Positions 32,243-41,670 of a stretch of 64,000 nt of DNA are shown here, one piece after another (position 1 is the first letter of the stretch; each line of letters begins with the position of its first letter). Location of the stretch: the NCBI GenBank assembly GCA_964458615.1, contig CAYWJR010000003.1, forward strand, positions 1 through 64,000. Direction: 5' to 3'. The notes under the pieces are model-generated. The model made no database searches and had not been told where the DNA came from. It saw only the letters and a program-made list of their open reading frames with translations. The stretch comes from SHNJ01 sp964458615 (lineage in GTDB: Bacteria > Pseudomonadota > Alphaproteobacteria > SHNJ01). The position numbers and the translations under genes were made by a program.

Positions 32243-33544
32243 TTAAATCGGTAAGAACAGGGTGGCCGCAAGGCCGCCCTGTTTTGCTTTTGCCAATGTA
32301 ATATCGCCGCCATGATTGCGGGCGATGTCCCGCGCAATGCTTAGGCCAAGACCGACGCCGCCGGTTTCTGAATTGCGCGAATCATCCAGGCGACGAAAAG
32401 GTTTGAATACTTCTTCGTGCATGGATTCTGGAATGCCGTGGCCGTCGTCCGACACAATAATGCGGATCCCGCGCGTGCCCACATCCGTATCCAGCCAGAT
32501 ATTTTTACCCCATCTGGCGGCGTTGCCGATCAGATTGCCGACACAGCGTTTGATCGCGTTGCGGCGCGCCACGATGGCGGGCAGGGGTTTGGGCGTAAAA
32601 TCGATCTTGTGCCCGTCGCGCGCGAAATCCCGCACGATTTCATCCAACAAATCCGTGATAACGATCGACTGCGATTCTTCTTCGGCATCGCCGCGAGCAA
32701 AATTCAGATAACTTTCGACCATCTGCCGCATTTCGTCGACGTCGCTTTGCATCGCGGCAATATCATCCGATTTCGGCAATAACGCCAATTCCAATTTCAA
32801 TCGCGTCAATGGGGTGCGCAAATCGTGCGAAATGCCTGATAACATGTCGGTGCGTTGCTGTATCTGGCGGCGGATTCTGTCGCGCATGATACCGAACGAA
32901 GCTGTGGCCTGGCGAATTTCCATGGCGCCGGTCGGTTTCAAATCGTCGCAATCCTGTCCTTTGCCCAATTTTTCGGCGGCGATGGCCAGTTTACGGATGG
33001 GCCGGATTTGGTTGCGTAAAAATATGGTTGCAATGCCGAACAACAATATCGAGCTGCCGACCATCCAGGCGATAACAAGTTGCGTTGTATAAGAAAACAG
33101 GCGCTTTTTATTGGCATAGACAAGTAAAAAATTATCATCCAATTGTACGATTACTTTGACCCGGTCTGGGTCGGCGTTCATCGTGGCATAAAATTTGTTA
33201 TCCAGCCTGCGATCCAATTCTTCGTACAGCAATTGATCGACCAAACTGTCGAATTTGGGTTCCGCCGGCAATTCCATGGATTCAAGCGGCATAACAGCGA
33301 ATTCAAGATGCAAATCGCGCATCGCCGCATCGATAATGGCGTCTTGTTTTTCGGTAGGCGCATCGGCCAGCGCCCGCGCGACATAGGCGATTTCGCCGCC
33401 CAGACTGCTGGTTAAACGGCGCGCCAATGTTTCCCAATGCCGGTCATAGAATACATAAGTCGTAACGACTTGCACCAAAACGGTCGGAATGAATAAAATA
33501 AGCAGCGTGCGGGTGAATAACGATTTGGGCAAGAACCGTTTCAT
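32243..33544 (-). CDS. Sensor histidine kinase, EnvZ-like
   Basis: The 433-residue kinase has two transmembrane helices (about 12-30 and 158-180) enclosing a periplasmic sensor region, a HAMP-type linker, and the kinase core. The phospho-acceptor is in GISHDLRTPLTRLK; the N box is CVGNLIGNAARWG; ATP-lid glycines are in DDGHGIPE and GLGLSIARDIA. Its ATG overlaps the stop of the response regulator gene (ATGA), so the pair is co-translated. The layout resembles the EnvZ/OmpR group, but the stimulus cannot be inferred. Confidence 0.92.
   Translation of the reverse strand: MKRFLPKSLFTRTLLILFIPTVLVQVVTTYVFYDRHWETLARRLTSSLGGEIAYVARALADAPTEKQDAIIDAAMRDLHLEFAVMPLESMELPAEPKFDSLVDQLLYEELDRRLDNKFYATMNADPDRVKVIVQLDDNFLLVYANKKRLFSYTTQLVIAWMVGSSILLFGIATIFLRNQIRPIRKLAIAAEKLGKGQDCDDLKPTGAMEIRQATASFGIMRDRIRRQIQQRTDMLSGISHDLRTPLTRLKLELALLPKSDDIAAMQSDVDEMRQMVESYLNFARGDAEEESQSIVITDLLDEIVRDFARDGHKIDFTPKPLPAIVARRNAIKRCVGNLIGNAARWGKNIWLDTDVGTRGIRIIVSDDGHGIPESMHEEVFKPFRRLDDSRNSETGGVGLGLSIARDIARNHGGDITLAKAKQGGLAATLFLPI
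32256..32290 (+). terminator. Phasin terminator overlapping the 3' end of the kinase gene
   Basis: AACAGGGTGGCC and GGCCGCCCTGTT pair around GCAA, followed by TTTTGCTTTT on the plus strand. The hairpin lies within the last codons of the converging kinase gene. Confidence 0.75.
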
Positions 33545-34266
33545 GATTCACCGTTCATCAATATTTTTTCCGGTTTCAATACATATCCTTTGCCGCGCAC
33601 GGTCTGCAAATAACGCGGAAATCCGGGATCGATTTCAACCTTGCGCCGCAATCGTGTGACCTGAACGTCGATGGCCCTCTCGCCGCCTTCAATGCCGCAC
33701 AGCCTGACCAAATCCTCGCGGTTGCATGGGGAATGCGAATTTTCCGCCAATATGCGCAATAACGACGATTCGGCGGTGGTTAAGTATACCGCCTCGCCGT
33801 CGGATTTTTTCAATTCCGAACGCGCGATATCGAAACGGTATCCGCCAAAATCCACAATGGCCGGAATGGCCGAAGGTTGTTGTATTCCCGGTTGCTGCGC
33901 GCGGCGCAAAATAGATTGAATGCGCAACACCAACTCGCGCGGTTCGAACGGTTTGGTTACATAATCGTCCGCGCCGGTTTCAAATCCCGTTATGCGGTCG
34001 GCGGTGGTGTCTTTTGCGGTCAAAAGTAAAACCGGCACGGCATTTTTTTTGGCGCGCAATTTTTGCGTCAATTCGAAACCGGTGATGCCGGGCATCATAA
34101 CGTCCAGGACGATCAAATCGAATTCCATGCTGCCAAGAACTTTTTCCGCTTCGGCCGCGTTTTCAACCGCAGTAACCAGAAAATCATTCTGCGACAAATA
34201 TCTTTTCAATAAATCGCGCAGGCGGCGGTCGTCATCGACCACTAAAATATGCCTGCTTTCCGTCAT
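33541..34266 (-). CDS. OmpR-family response regulator
   Basis: The receiver domain (1-120) has the acidic pocket ILVVDDD, phospho-acceptor Asp55 in VLDVMMPG, Thr in LLLTAKD and Lys in YVTKPFEP. The C-terminal winged helix (about 140-235) has NREDLVRLCGIEGGERAIDVQVTRLRRK-type residues and ends in VRGKGYVL. The start MTESRHIL is chosen; it overlaps the pgsA stop (ATGA). With pgsA before and the kinase after, one mRNA probably carries all three. Target genes are unknown. Confidence 0.93.
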   Translation of the reverse strand: MTESRHILVVDDDRRLRDLLKRYLSQNDFLVTAVENAAEAEKVLGSMEFDLIVLDVMMPGITGFELTQKLRAKKNAVPVLLLTAKDTTADRITGFETGADDYVTKPFEPRELVLRIQSILRRAQQPGIQQPSAIPAIVDFGGYRFDIARSELKKSDGEAVYLTTAESSLLRILAENSHSPCNREDLVRLCGIEGGERAIDVQVTRLRRKVEIDPGFPRYLQTVRGKGYVLKPEKILMNGES

Positions 34267-34841
34267 GCGGCTGAATCTTCGCACATGGTTTGCGCAAATG
34301 CGCGGAAATAATTCCAAGCGGTAATAACGGATAAAATAGCGGCCACCCATAACGCCATGTCCGCCAATTCGGTAAACGGTTCCAATAACGGCAAGGCATC
34401 GATTGACAATAGCGCGATCAATGCGCCCATTTGAAATCCGGTTTTCCATTTGGCCAAATGCGATACCGGTATGGTCACCGATTTTTTCGATTCGCCTAAA
34501 AATTCGCGCAAGCCGGATATTAAAATTTCACGCCCGATAATCAAATAGGCCGCGATGACATCGACCCCGGAAATCCGTTGTGTCATAATCAGCAGGATAA
34601 TGACCGCCGCGACCGACAATTTATCGGCGATTGGATCCAAAAAACGGCCCAGCGGTGATACCATATTGTATCGGCGCGCGACCCAGCCATCGAAATAATC
34701 GGTGATAGCGCCAAGTGCGAATAAGCCCAACGCCGCCCATTTGGCGCATTCCGCCCATTCTTGCGGCGCGTAATAGCAAGCGATGATCAGCGGGACAAAG
34801 GCGATGCGGACAAGCGTTAAAAGATTGGGCAGTTGCAGCAT
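34263..34841 (-). CDS. pgsA: CDP-diacylglycerol-glycerol-3-phosphate 3-phosphatidyltransferase
   Basis: PgsA makes phosphatidylglycerophosphate, the committed step to phosphatidylglycerol and cardiolipin, in the inner membrane. The CDP-alcohol phosphotransferase motif D-G-x2-A-R-x8-G-x3-D-x3-D is seen as DYFDGWVARRYNMVSPLGRFLDPIADK. The start MLQLPNLLTLVRI gives 192 residues, the usual size. It follows uvrC in the same direction. Confidence 0.95.
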   Translation of the reverse strand: MLQLPNLLTLVRIAFVPLIIACYYAPQEWAECAKWAALGLFALGAITDYFDGWVARRYNMVSPLGRFLDPIADKLSVAAVIILLIMTQRISGVDVIAAYLIIGREILISGLREFLGESKKSVTIPVSHLAKWKTGFQMGALIALLSIDALPLLEPFTELADMALWVAAILSVITAWNYFRAFAQTMCEDSAA

Positions 34842-34887
34842 GATTTTGACGTTTGAGTATATAAAGTTGAATATGCGCCAATATGCC

Positions 34888-36816
34888 CTAATCCGCCCCG
34901 GAATGGAAGTAGTTGAATACGCGCTTGGCTGTTGATTTGTTGATGCCTTTAACCATTTCAAGATCGGCCAATGATGCTTTTTTGATCCCCACAACGGACC
35001 CGAAATGATTCAATAACGCGCGTTTGCGGTTGCTGCCGATGCCGGATATGCCATCCAATTCCGACCGCCCCATTTCCGAAATGCGTTTTTTGCGGTGCCC
35101 GCCAATGGCGAAACGGTGCGCTTCGTCCCGCAGGCGTTGCAGAAAATGCAAGGCCGGATCGTTCGGCGGCAATTGAAACGGTTCGCGGCCTTGGATAAAA
35201 AAACGTTCCCGACCGGCGTTGCGATCTGGGCCTTTGGCGATGCCGACAACCGGAATTTCCGCCCATCCCGATTCCGCCAAAACCTGCAATGCGGTATTCA
35301 ACTGGCCAAGCCCTCCATCGATCAAAAGCAACCCAGGTTTGGTATGGCTTGTATCTTCGGTTGCGGCATTGCCGGCGTTCGACAGGCGCGCAAACCGTCT
35401 TTGCAATACTTGGCGCAACATGCCGTAATCATCGCCGCCATGGCGCGGTTGTTGTTGTAATTCGTCTGCGCGGATAGTGAATTTGCGGTATGATTTTTTT
35501 TGAAATCCTTCTTGGGTCGCGACGATCATCGCGCCAATGGCGTTTCTGCCTTGAATGTGGCTGTTATCGTAAACTTCGATGCGATGCGGCGTTTCCGGCA
35601 AATGCAGCTTTTCCGTGATTTGACGGAATAATTCTTCTTGGGCGGTGCGTTCGGCCAATGCGCGTTCCAGCGCGTTTTCCGCGTTTTTCAGGGCATGTAA
35701 AACCGCCTGGCGTTTTTTGCCGCGATTGGCGGCGGATATGTGAACGCTGTGCCCGGATTGTATGGTCAATGCCTGAGCGACCAAATCTTGTTCGGGCAAT
35801 TTATGGCTTACCAGAATGTTTTTCGGAATCGGTTTGCCTTGGTAAAATTGTACGGCGAACGCGGATAATATTTCGCCCAAACTTTCTTCATCGCCCGTTT
35901 TCGGGAAATAGGCGTGATTGCCCAAATAACAATCGTCGCGATAGGTGAATAATTGCACGCATGTTTTGCCGGCCTGTTGCGCGATGGCTACGACATCGGT
36001 ATCGCCCAGCCCGTCGATATGCACGCGTTGTTTCGCCTGGATCAATGTCAACGCGCGGATACGGTCGCGGTATTGCGCGGCTGTTTCGTAATCCATGTTT
36101 TGGCTGGCTTGGTGCATGGTTTGGGCAAATTGTTCTTGGATCTGGCCGTGTTTTCCGCGCAAGAAATCTTTGACGTGGCGCACGCTTTGTCCGTATTCGT
36201 CTTGGGAAATATAATTGACGCATGGCGCGGAACAACGTTTGATATGATATTGCAAACATGGGCGTTTGCGGCCCGAAAAATAAGAATCGGAGCAATTGCG
36301 GATCAAAAAAGCGCGTTGCAGCGTGGCGATGGTTTGGTCGACTGCGCCGCCGCTGCTTAGGAACGGGCCGAAATAATCGCCCTTGTCCACGCGCGCGCCG
36401 CGATGTTTGGATATGCGCGGAAATTCATGATCGCCGGAAATATAAATAAAAGGGAACGATTTGTCGTCGCGCAACAATATATTGTATCGCGGCAAATGTT
36501 CTTTGATTAAAACCGATTCCAACAACAATGCCTCGGCTTCGGATTGCGTTGTGGTGAATTCCATTTTGACCGTTTCGGCGATCATGCGTTGCAAACGGAT
36601 CGGCAATTGCGCTGGACGGGTATATGACGCGACGCGCGCGTGCAAATTGCGCGCCTTGCCGACGTATAAAACATCGCCTTTCGCGCTGATCATACGGTAA
36701 ACGCCGGGGCCTTGCGCCAGATGTTTTTGAAACGACCTAATCGCATCGACGCCTTGCGCCAATCGCGTGGCCATTGTGGGTTTTGATTGTATGGATTTTG
36801 ATTTGGGTGCGTTCAT
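34888..36816 (-). CDS. uvrC: Excinuclease ABC subunit C
   Basis: UvrC makes both incisions in nucleotide excision repair. The GIY-YIG domain (GPGVYRMISAKGDVLYVGKA) is at residues ~35-110, the UVR motif (MDYETAAQYRDRIRAL) near 245, the RNase H-like nuclease part follows (EVYDNSHIQGRNAIGAMIV, LLLIDGGLGQL), and the double helix-hairpin-helix closes the protein (DGISGIGSNRKRALLNHFGS). At 642 residues it is complete. Confidence 0.97.
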   Translation of the reverse strand: MNAPKSKSIQSKPTMATRLAQGVDAIRSFQKHLAQGPGVYRMISAKGDVLYVGKARNLHARVASYTRPAQLPIRLQRMIAETVKMEFTTTQSEAEALLLESVLIKEHLPRYNILLRDDKSFPFIYISGDHEFPRISKHRGARVDKGDYFGPFLSSGGAVDQTIATLQRAFLIRNCSDSYFSGRKRPCLQYHIKRCSAPCVNYISQDEYGQSVRHVKDFLRGKHGQIQEQFAQTMHQASQNMDYETAAQYRDRIRALTLIQAKQRVHIDGLGDTDVVAIAQQAGKTCVQLFTYRDDCYLGNHAYFPKTGDEESLGEILSAFAVQFYQGKPIPKNILVSHKLPEQDLVAQALTIQSGHSVHISAANRGKKRQAVLHALKNAENALERALAERTAQEELFRQITEKLHLPETPHRIEVYDNSHIQGRNAIGAMIVATQEGFQKKSYRKFTIRADELQQQPRHGGDDYGMLRQVLQRRFARLSNAGNAATEDTSHTKPGLLLIDGGLGQLNTALQVLAESGWAEIPVVGIAKGPDRNAGRERFFIQGREPFQLPPNDPALHFLQRLRDEAHRFAIGGHRKKRISEMGRSELDGISGIGSNRKRALLNHFGSVVGIKKASLADLEMVKGINKSTAKRVFNYFHSGAD

Positions 36817-36835
36817 AAAATATATTCTTGAATAA

Positions 36836-37195
36836 TCATATATTTTGGGTTCGGATTATTTCCACTCCGACCGATTCGCAATCCGCGAAAACATCCAATT
36901 TTTCGACCCGTACGGTTGCGGTGCGCACACGTTTATCGCCAAGGCATATCGCGGCGATTTCTTCGGCGGCGGTTTCGGCCAAATGCGTGTGGGATCCGCC
37001 AAGGCGGTTTATGATGCCGCTGCGTACTTTGTCGTAACAGACCGTGTCGCCGATGGCGTCATCGCCGATTCTGGATTTTTCATGCAATTCCATAACGCAA
37101 TTGATGCGGATGCGTTGCGGCGATTTCTTTTCATGATCGTGAATTCCAATCAGAGTGGAGAAAATAAGATCTTTGATGATGATTTTCGTGCTCAT
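36836..37195 (-). CDS. folB: Dihydroneopterin aldolase
   Basis: FolB converts dihydroneopterin to 6-hydroxymethyl-dihydropterin in folate synthesis. The start MSTKIIIKDL gives 119 residues, the family size. Signatures: IFSTLIGIHDHEKKSPQRIRI, the VCYDKV loop and HLAETAAEEIAAICL with the conserved Glu. Its ATG overlaps the stop of the upstream reductase gene (ATGA), linking two pterin-pathway genes. Confidence 0.9.
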   Translation of the reverse strand: MSTKIIIKDLIFSTLIGIHDHEKKSPQRIRINCVMELHEKSRIGDDAIGDTVCYDKVRSGIINRLGGSHTHLAETAAEEIAAICLGDKRVRTATVRVEKLDVFADCESVGVEIIRTQNI

Positions 37196-37959
37196 GACGG
37201 TTGTTTTCCGGACAGAATCGGATGCGGGGTTAAATGGCGGCCGGAATCCAGCGGAATCAACTGGCCGTTGATGGACGGATGTTCGATCACGTACAGGCAG
37301 GCGGATACAATGTCTTGAACCGATTCGTCGTGCGGCAAAGGCGATGGTGAGTAATCGCGCCGCCAATCGGGGTTCTGCGCGGTGTTATTGGGTTCTGCGG
37401 GGGGCAAGACAATGCCCGGCGCAATCGCGTTTACCCGGAATTTCGGCGCGAATTGTGCGGATGCCGATTGCGTTGCCGCCCACAACGCCGATTTGCTGAT
37501 CGCATAGGATGTGTATCCGCGAGGCGATTTTAAAATCGCGTGATCCAGAATATTGACGACCGATCCGCCATCAATATCTTGCGCGAAAAAATGATGCATC
37601 AACATGGCCGGCGCGATCGTGTTGACTTGCAAATGGTTGTGCATTTGCATCGGCGTGATGTTTTGCCACGTGTCCCGTACGAACAACGCGGCGTTATTGA
37701 TCAAAACGCCGATAGGGCCAAATATTTTTGTAGCAGCGGAAAATAATTCGCTGGCGCCGTTTGGATTCGATAAATCGGCGCCGATTGCGGCGGCGCGTCC
37801 GCCAGCCCGGTTTATTTCCGCAACCAAATTTTCTGCATCAGCACGCGAATTGTTGTAATGCGCGGCAACCGAATATCCGCGTTGCGCGATTGCGCGCGCA
37901 AGATCGCATCCAATTCGTTTGGCGGATCCGGTGATCAAAACGGTGCGAGGTCGATTCAT
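37192..37959 (-). CDS. Short-chain dehydrogenase, FolM/pteridine-reductase-like
   Basis: The 255-residue SDR (start MNRPRTVLITG) has the TGSAKRIG cofactor motif with the Arg typical of pteridine reductases and FolM, AHYNNSRADAE after the second strand, NNAALFVRDTW, and the catalytic Tyr-x-x-x-Lys in YTSYAISKSAL. Coupling to folB supports a role in reducing dihydropterin or dihydrofolate. The exact substrate is inferred. Confidence 0.83.
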   Translation of the reverse strand: MNRPRTVLITGSAKRIGCDLARAIAQRGYSVAAHYNNSRADAENLVAEINRAGGRAAAIGADLSNPNGASELFSAATKIFGPIGVLINNAALFVRDTWQNITPMQMHNHLQVNTIAPAMLMHHFFAQDIDGGSVVNILDHAILKSPRGYTSYAISKSALWAATQSASAQFAPKFRVNAIAPGIVLPPAEPNNTAQNPDWRRDYSPSPLPHDESVQDIVSACLYVIEHPSINGQLIPLDSGRHLTPHPILSGKQPS

Positions 37960-38078
37960 AAATAAATTGTTGTAATTAATAAATTCTTGTAATTCAGAGC
38001 ATTTTCCCGCTAAATGATTATATACCATTAACGTCTGTGCCGCGCCACGGCCAATCTGTTCAATATATAAAGCAATTT

Positions 38079-39755
38079 ATGGATCATAATCTCGATTTAA
38101 CCATTCCAATTATCATGCTGGCCGCCGCCGTTTTGGTCAGCCTGGTTATGCAACGTTTGCGATTCAGCCCTATTATCGGATATTTGCTGGCGGGATTGTT
38201 GATCGGGCCGTCGGGATTCGGATTTATTCAAAATATCGCCGCCAGCCAATTATTGGCCGATTTGGGCGTGGTATTCCTGTTATTCGCCATCGGTTTGGAA
38301 TTGCCCTTGGAACGATTGCGGATTATGCGGCATTTGGTATTCGGATTTGGCGGCGCCAGCATGCTGATATTGATGGGGGTTTTCGGCGGAATTGTAATTT
38401 ACAGCCGCGGCAGCCTGGCCGAGGCGATTATTATCGCCGGCGCGCTGGCGTTTTCATCGACGGCGATGTTGGTGCAATTATTATCGGAACGCGGCGAATT
38501 TTCAACCCGTCATGGCCGCGCCAGTTTTTCGGCCGCATTGTTTCAAGATTTGGCGGTCGTGCCGTTGTTGGTGGTTATTCCTCTGCTGGGTCAAAAGGGC
38601 GCCGTAATTGTCGGCAGTTTGGTGTGGGCGGGAATAAAAGCGGTTGCGGCGTTGATCGTGATTATGTATGCGGGTCAGAAAATTTTACGCCCGATTTACC
38701 GCGTGGTTGTGGCGCAAAAAAACCATGAATTATTTACCGCGATGACTTTGCTTGTGATTCTTAGCATCGGATTCGCGACTTATCATTTTGGCCTCAGCAT
38801 GGCTTTGGGCGCTTTTTTGGCGGGGGTTATGCTGTCGGAAACGGAATTCCGTCACCAAATCGCCGCCGATATTGAACCGTTCCGCGGTTTGTTGCTTGGG
38901 TTGTTTTTTATGACCGTCGGGATGATGATCGATTCTTCGTTGGTTGCCGCGAATTTCGCGTTGATTCTGAAATTGCTGGCTGCATTGGTGTTTGTAAAAC
39001 TGGCGGTGTTTTACACCGTCGGACTTTATTTCGGCCTTTCCAAACAAAAATCCCTGAAAACCGCGATTTTATTGGCGCAAGGCGGTGAATTCGCATTCGT
39101 GTTATTCGGCGTTGCGCGGCAATCCGGTTTGATGCCCGAAGGCCATATGAATATTTTATCGATGGCGGTTATTCTAAGCATGGTGATCACGCCAATTTTG
39201 TTGCGCCTGACATGGCCGCATTTGACCCAGGAAATGCCAAAGAATTCCGAAGATTTAGCGGCCGCCGACGTATTCAAGGATAAACAAAATCACATCGTGA
39301 TTTGCGGTTTCGGCAGGGTGGGCGAGGTTATCGCCGGCATGTGCGAGGCGCAAAAAATACCGTACATCGTCATCGACGACGATCATAACCGCACCACCCA
39401 AGCCAGGGTACAGGATTTGCCGGTATTTTATGGCGACGCGACCAAGGCGCATGTGTTGCGGTCGGTCGGTATCGATGCGGCGCGCGCCGTTGTCGTGGCC
39501 GCCAGCGAATCGAAAATTGCCACCAAAATGGTTCACGTGATCCGCGAAAATTGGCCGCATGTTCCCGTATTCGGACGCGCGCGCGACAGCGAACATGCAA
39601 AACAATTGATCGAGGCGGGCGTTACCGCGACCGTTCCGATTACATTGAATGCCAGCCTGGAATTGGGCAAAACATTATTGCAAAATTTGGGTCTGGATAA
39701 CGATGAGATCGACGTCACCGCCAATTTGGTGCGTTTCAATCAGCAAGGTTTTTAA
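38079..39755 (+). CDS. CPA2-family cation:proton antiporter with TrkA-N domain (KefB/YbaL-like)
   Basis: About twelve transmembrane helices (to residue ~385) form the antiporter core, with MQRLRFSPIIGYLLAGLLIG near the N-terminus and ALAFSSTAMLVQLLSERGE in the middle. A C-terminal RCK/TrkA-N domain follows (HIVICGFGRVGEVIAGMCEA, then VIDDD), which binds a nucleotide and gates the channel. The ATG of MDHNLDLTI is preferred (558 residues). Likely function is potassium or sodium efflux in exchange for protons; whether it responds to glutathione adducts is unknown. Confidence 0.9.
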   Translation: MDHNLDLTIPIIMLAAAVLVSLVMQRLRFSPIIGYLLAGLLIGPSGFGFIQNIAASQLLADLGVVFLLFAIGLELPLERLRIMRHLVFGFGGASMLILMGVFGGIVIYSRGSLAEAIIIAGALAFSSTAMLVQLLSERGEFSTRHGRASFSAALFQDLAVVPLLVVIPLLGQKGAVIVGSLVWAGIKAVAALIVIMYAGQKILRPIYRVVVAQKNHELFTAMTLLVILSIGFATYHFGLSMALGAFLAGVMLSETEFRHQIAADIEPFRGLLLGLFFMTVGMMIDSSLVAANFALILKLLAALVFVKLAVFYTVGLYFGLSKQKSLKTAILLAQGGEFAFVLFGVARQSGLMPEGHMNILSMAVILSMVITPILLRLTWPHLTQEMPKNSEDLAAADVFKDKQNHIVICGFGRVGEVIAGMCEAQKIPYIVIDDDHNRTTQARVQDLPVFYGDATKAHVLRSVGIDAARAVVVAASESKIATKMVHVIRENWPHVPVFGRARDSEHAKQLIEAGVTATVPITLNASLELGKTLLQNLGLDNDEIDVTANLVRFNQQGF

Positions 39756-39769
39756 TTTTCAGGGTATAT

Positions 39770-40678
39770 TTATTGCGGCGGTTGTTTGCGGTATTCGATA
39801 AAATTCCGTGGCGACGCATCGACCAGCAACTTCATATTTTTTTGCAATTTTTCAAAGGCTTTTTCTTCGATCTGGCGGATGCGTTCACGGCTGACGCCGA
39901 ATTCCTGGCTTAGATCGTCCAATGTTTTCGGCGTATCCAGCAGGCGTCTGGCGGTGATGATCGCGCGTTCGCGGTCGTTCAAACTGCTCATCGCCTGTTG
40001 CAACAATTTCTTGCGCTGCGTTTCTTCTTGCCTGTCGGACAACGATTCTTCTTGGTTGACTGTTTGATCGACCAGCCAATCTTGCCATTCCGTACTGCCT
40101 TCGTCGTATCCGCGCGTCGGCGCGTTTAACGATTGGTCGCCGAACGCCAGGCGGCGGTTCATGTCCACGACGTCTTTTTCCGGCACATCCAGTTTGGTCG
40201 CGATTGCGGCGACTTGTTCGGGATTCAAATCGCCGTCGTCGATCGCTTGCATCTGGCTTTTCAGTTTTCGCAAATTGAAAAACAACCGTTTTTGCGCTGC
40301 CGATGTGCCGATTTTAACCAACGACCAGGATCGCAAAACATATTCTTGAATCGACGCGCGGATCCACCACATCGCGTATGTCGCCAGGCGGAAACCGCGG
40401 TCTGGATCGAATTTTTTTACCGCCTGCATCATGCCGATATTGCCTTCGGAAATCAGTTCGGCCAAAGGCAGGCCATATCCGCGGTATCCCATCGCGATTT
40501 TCGCGACAAGGCGCAAATGGCTTGTGATCAGCATGTGCGCTGCGTCGCGGTCGCCATGTTCCTGCCAGCGTTTGGCCAGCATATATTCTTGTTCTTTTTC
40601 CAGCATCGGAATTTTCCGGATTTCGGAAAGATACCGGGAAAGATTGCTATCTGGGCTTAGGGCTGGAACGTAACGCAT
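39770..40678 (-). CDS. rpoH: RNA polymerase sigma factor RpoH (sigma-32)
   Basis: The heat-shock sigma factor is identified by the canonical RpoH box (AAQKRLFFNLRKLK), region 2 (LISEGNIGMMQAVKKFDPDRG, FRLATYAMWWIRASIQEYVL) and region 4 helix-turn-helix (TLDDLSQEFGVSRERIRQIE). Length 302 is typical. It converges with the antiporter gene. A second, diverged paralogue is at 2103-2984. In alphaproteobacteria rpoH commonly neighbours rluD, as here. Confidence 0.95.
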   Translation of the reverse strand: MRYVPALSPDSNLSRYLSEIRKIPMLEKEQEYMLAKRWQEHGDRDAAHMLITSHLRLVAKIAMGYRGYGLPLAELISEGNIGMMQAVKKFDPDRGFRLATYAMWWIRASIQEYVLRSWSLVKIGTSAAQKRLFFNLRKLKSQMQAIDDGDLNPEQVAAIATKLDVPEKDVVDMNRRLAFGDQSLNAPTRGYDEGSTEWQDWLVDQTVNQEESLSDRQEETQRKKLLQQAMSSLNDRERAIITARRLLDTPKTLDDLSQEFGVSRERIRQIEEKAFEKLQKNMKLLVDASPRNFIEYRKQPPQ

Positions 40679-40686
40679 TCTTCAAT

Positions 40687-41670
40687 CTAGCCTATGTGGG
40701 ATAATTTTTCATCCAGTATCTGCAAATCGTCCGGCAGATCCGATTGAAAATCCAGCCATTTCAGGCTGATGGGATGGGTGAAAGCCAAGCTTTTGGCGTG
40801 CAAAGCCTGTCGTGGAAATTGATATAGGTAATCTTGTAGGTCCATTTCAAGCCCTCGGATTTTTCGCGGTTTGCCGTATGTTTGATCGCCGATCAAGGGA
40901 TGGCCAGCGTGGGTCATATGCGCGCGGATTTGGTGGGTGCGTCCGGTTTCCAGGCGGCATTCGATCAAGCTTGCGATGTGTCCGAAACTTTTTATGACGT
41001 GGTAATGGGTGGTGGCGCGTTTGCCGCCCGACCGCATGACGGCCATTTTTTTCCGGTTTTGCTGGCTGCGTCCGATATTGCCGTGAATGGTGGATTTGGA
41101 CGGATTCGGCATGCCCCAAACAAACGCGTGGTAACGCCGTTCGATTGTATGGTCGGCGAATTGTTTGGATAGGTGGTGATGCGCTGTGTCGTGCTTGGCG
41201 ATGACCAAAACGCCGCTTGTGTCTTTGTCGATGCGGTGGACAATGCCGGGGCGCTTTTCGCCGCCGATGCCGGACAATGAATCGCCGCAATGCGCCAAAA
41301 GCGCGTTGACCAATGTGCGGTCGGCATTTCCGGCGGCGGGATGAATCACCAATCCCGGCGGTTTGTTTAAAACCAAAATATCGTTGTCTTCGTATATGAT
41401 GTTCAACGGGATGTTTTGCGCGGCAATGGATACCGGCGCAGCGGCCGGTATTGTCAAATCGAATGTCTGTCCCGATTTTATTTTAAAAGAATTTTCGGCA
41501 ATCGGTTTTGACGCCGATGCAACATGCCCCGTGCCAATTAAATCCTGGATTCTGGCGCGCGACAAATCCGGCGCGCAATGCGCCAAAAATTTATCCAGCC
41601 GCCAGCCGGCAACCGAATCATCGGCGGTAAAAGAAAGTTTTTTTTGAGACATTTTTTGTTTTGCAATCAC
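40687..41670 (-). CDS. rluD: RluD-family 23S rRNA pseudouridine synthase
   Basis: RluD makes pseudouridines in helix 69 of 23S rRNA. An S4 RNA-binding domain (WRLDKFLAHCAPDLSRARIQ) precedes the catalytic domain with HRIDKDTSGVLVIAK, whose Asp is the nucleophile, and RLETGRTHQIRAHM. Two starts are possible: a GTG that overlaps the stop of the 32-codon gene upstream (GTGA), used here, or an ATG six codons in (MSQKKLSF). Neither has a strong ribosome binding site, so coupling favours the GTG. Confidence 0.93.
   Translation of the reverse strand: MIAKQKMSQKKLSFTADDSVAGWRLDKFLAHCAPDLSRARIQDLIGTGHVASASKPIAENSFKIKSGQTFDLTIPAAAPVSIAAQNIPLNIIYEDNDILVLNKPPGLVIHPAAGNADRTLVNALLAHCGDSLSGIGGEKRPGIVHRIDKDTSGVLVIAKHDTAHHHLSKQFADHTIERRYHAFVWGMPNPSKSTIHGNIGRSQQNRKKMAVMRSGGKRATTHYHVIKSFGHIASLIECRLETGRTHQIRAHMTHAGHPLIGDQTYGKPRKIRGLEMDLQDYLYQFPRQALHAKSLAFTHPISLKWLDFQSDLPDDLQILDEKLSHIG

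Noticed and set aside
36828..38030. folB and the SDR gene as a single fused protein
   Set aside because: The reading frames differ and overlap by ATGA only, so they are separate coupled genes.
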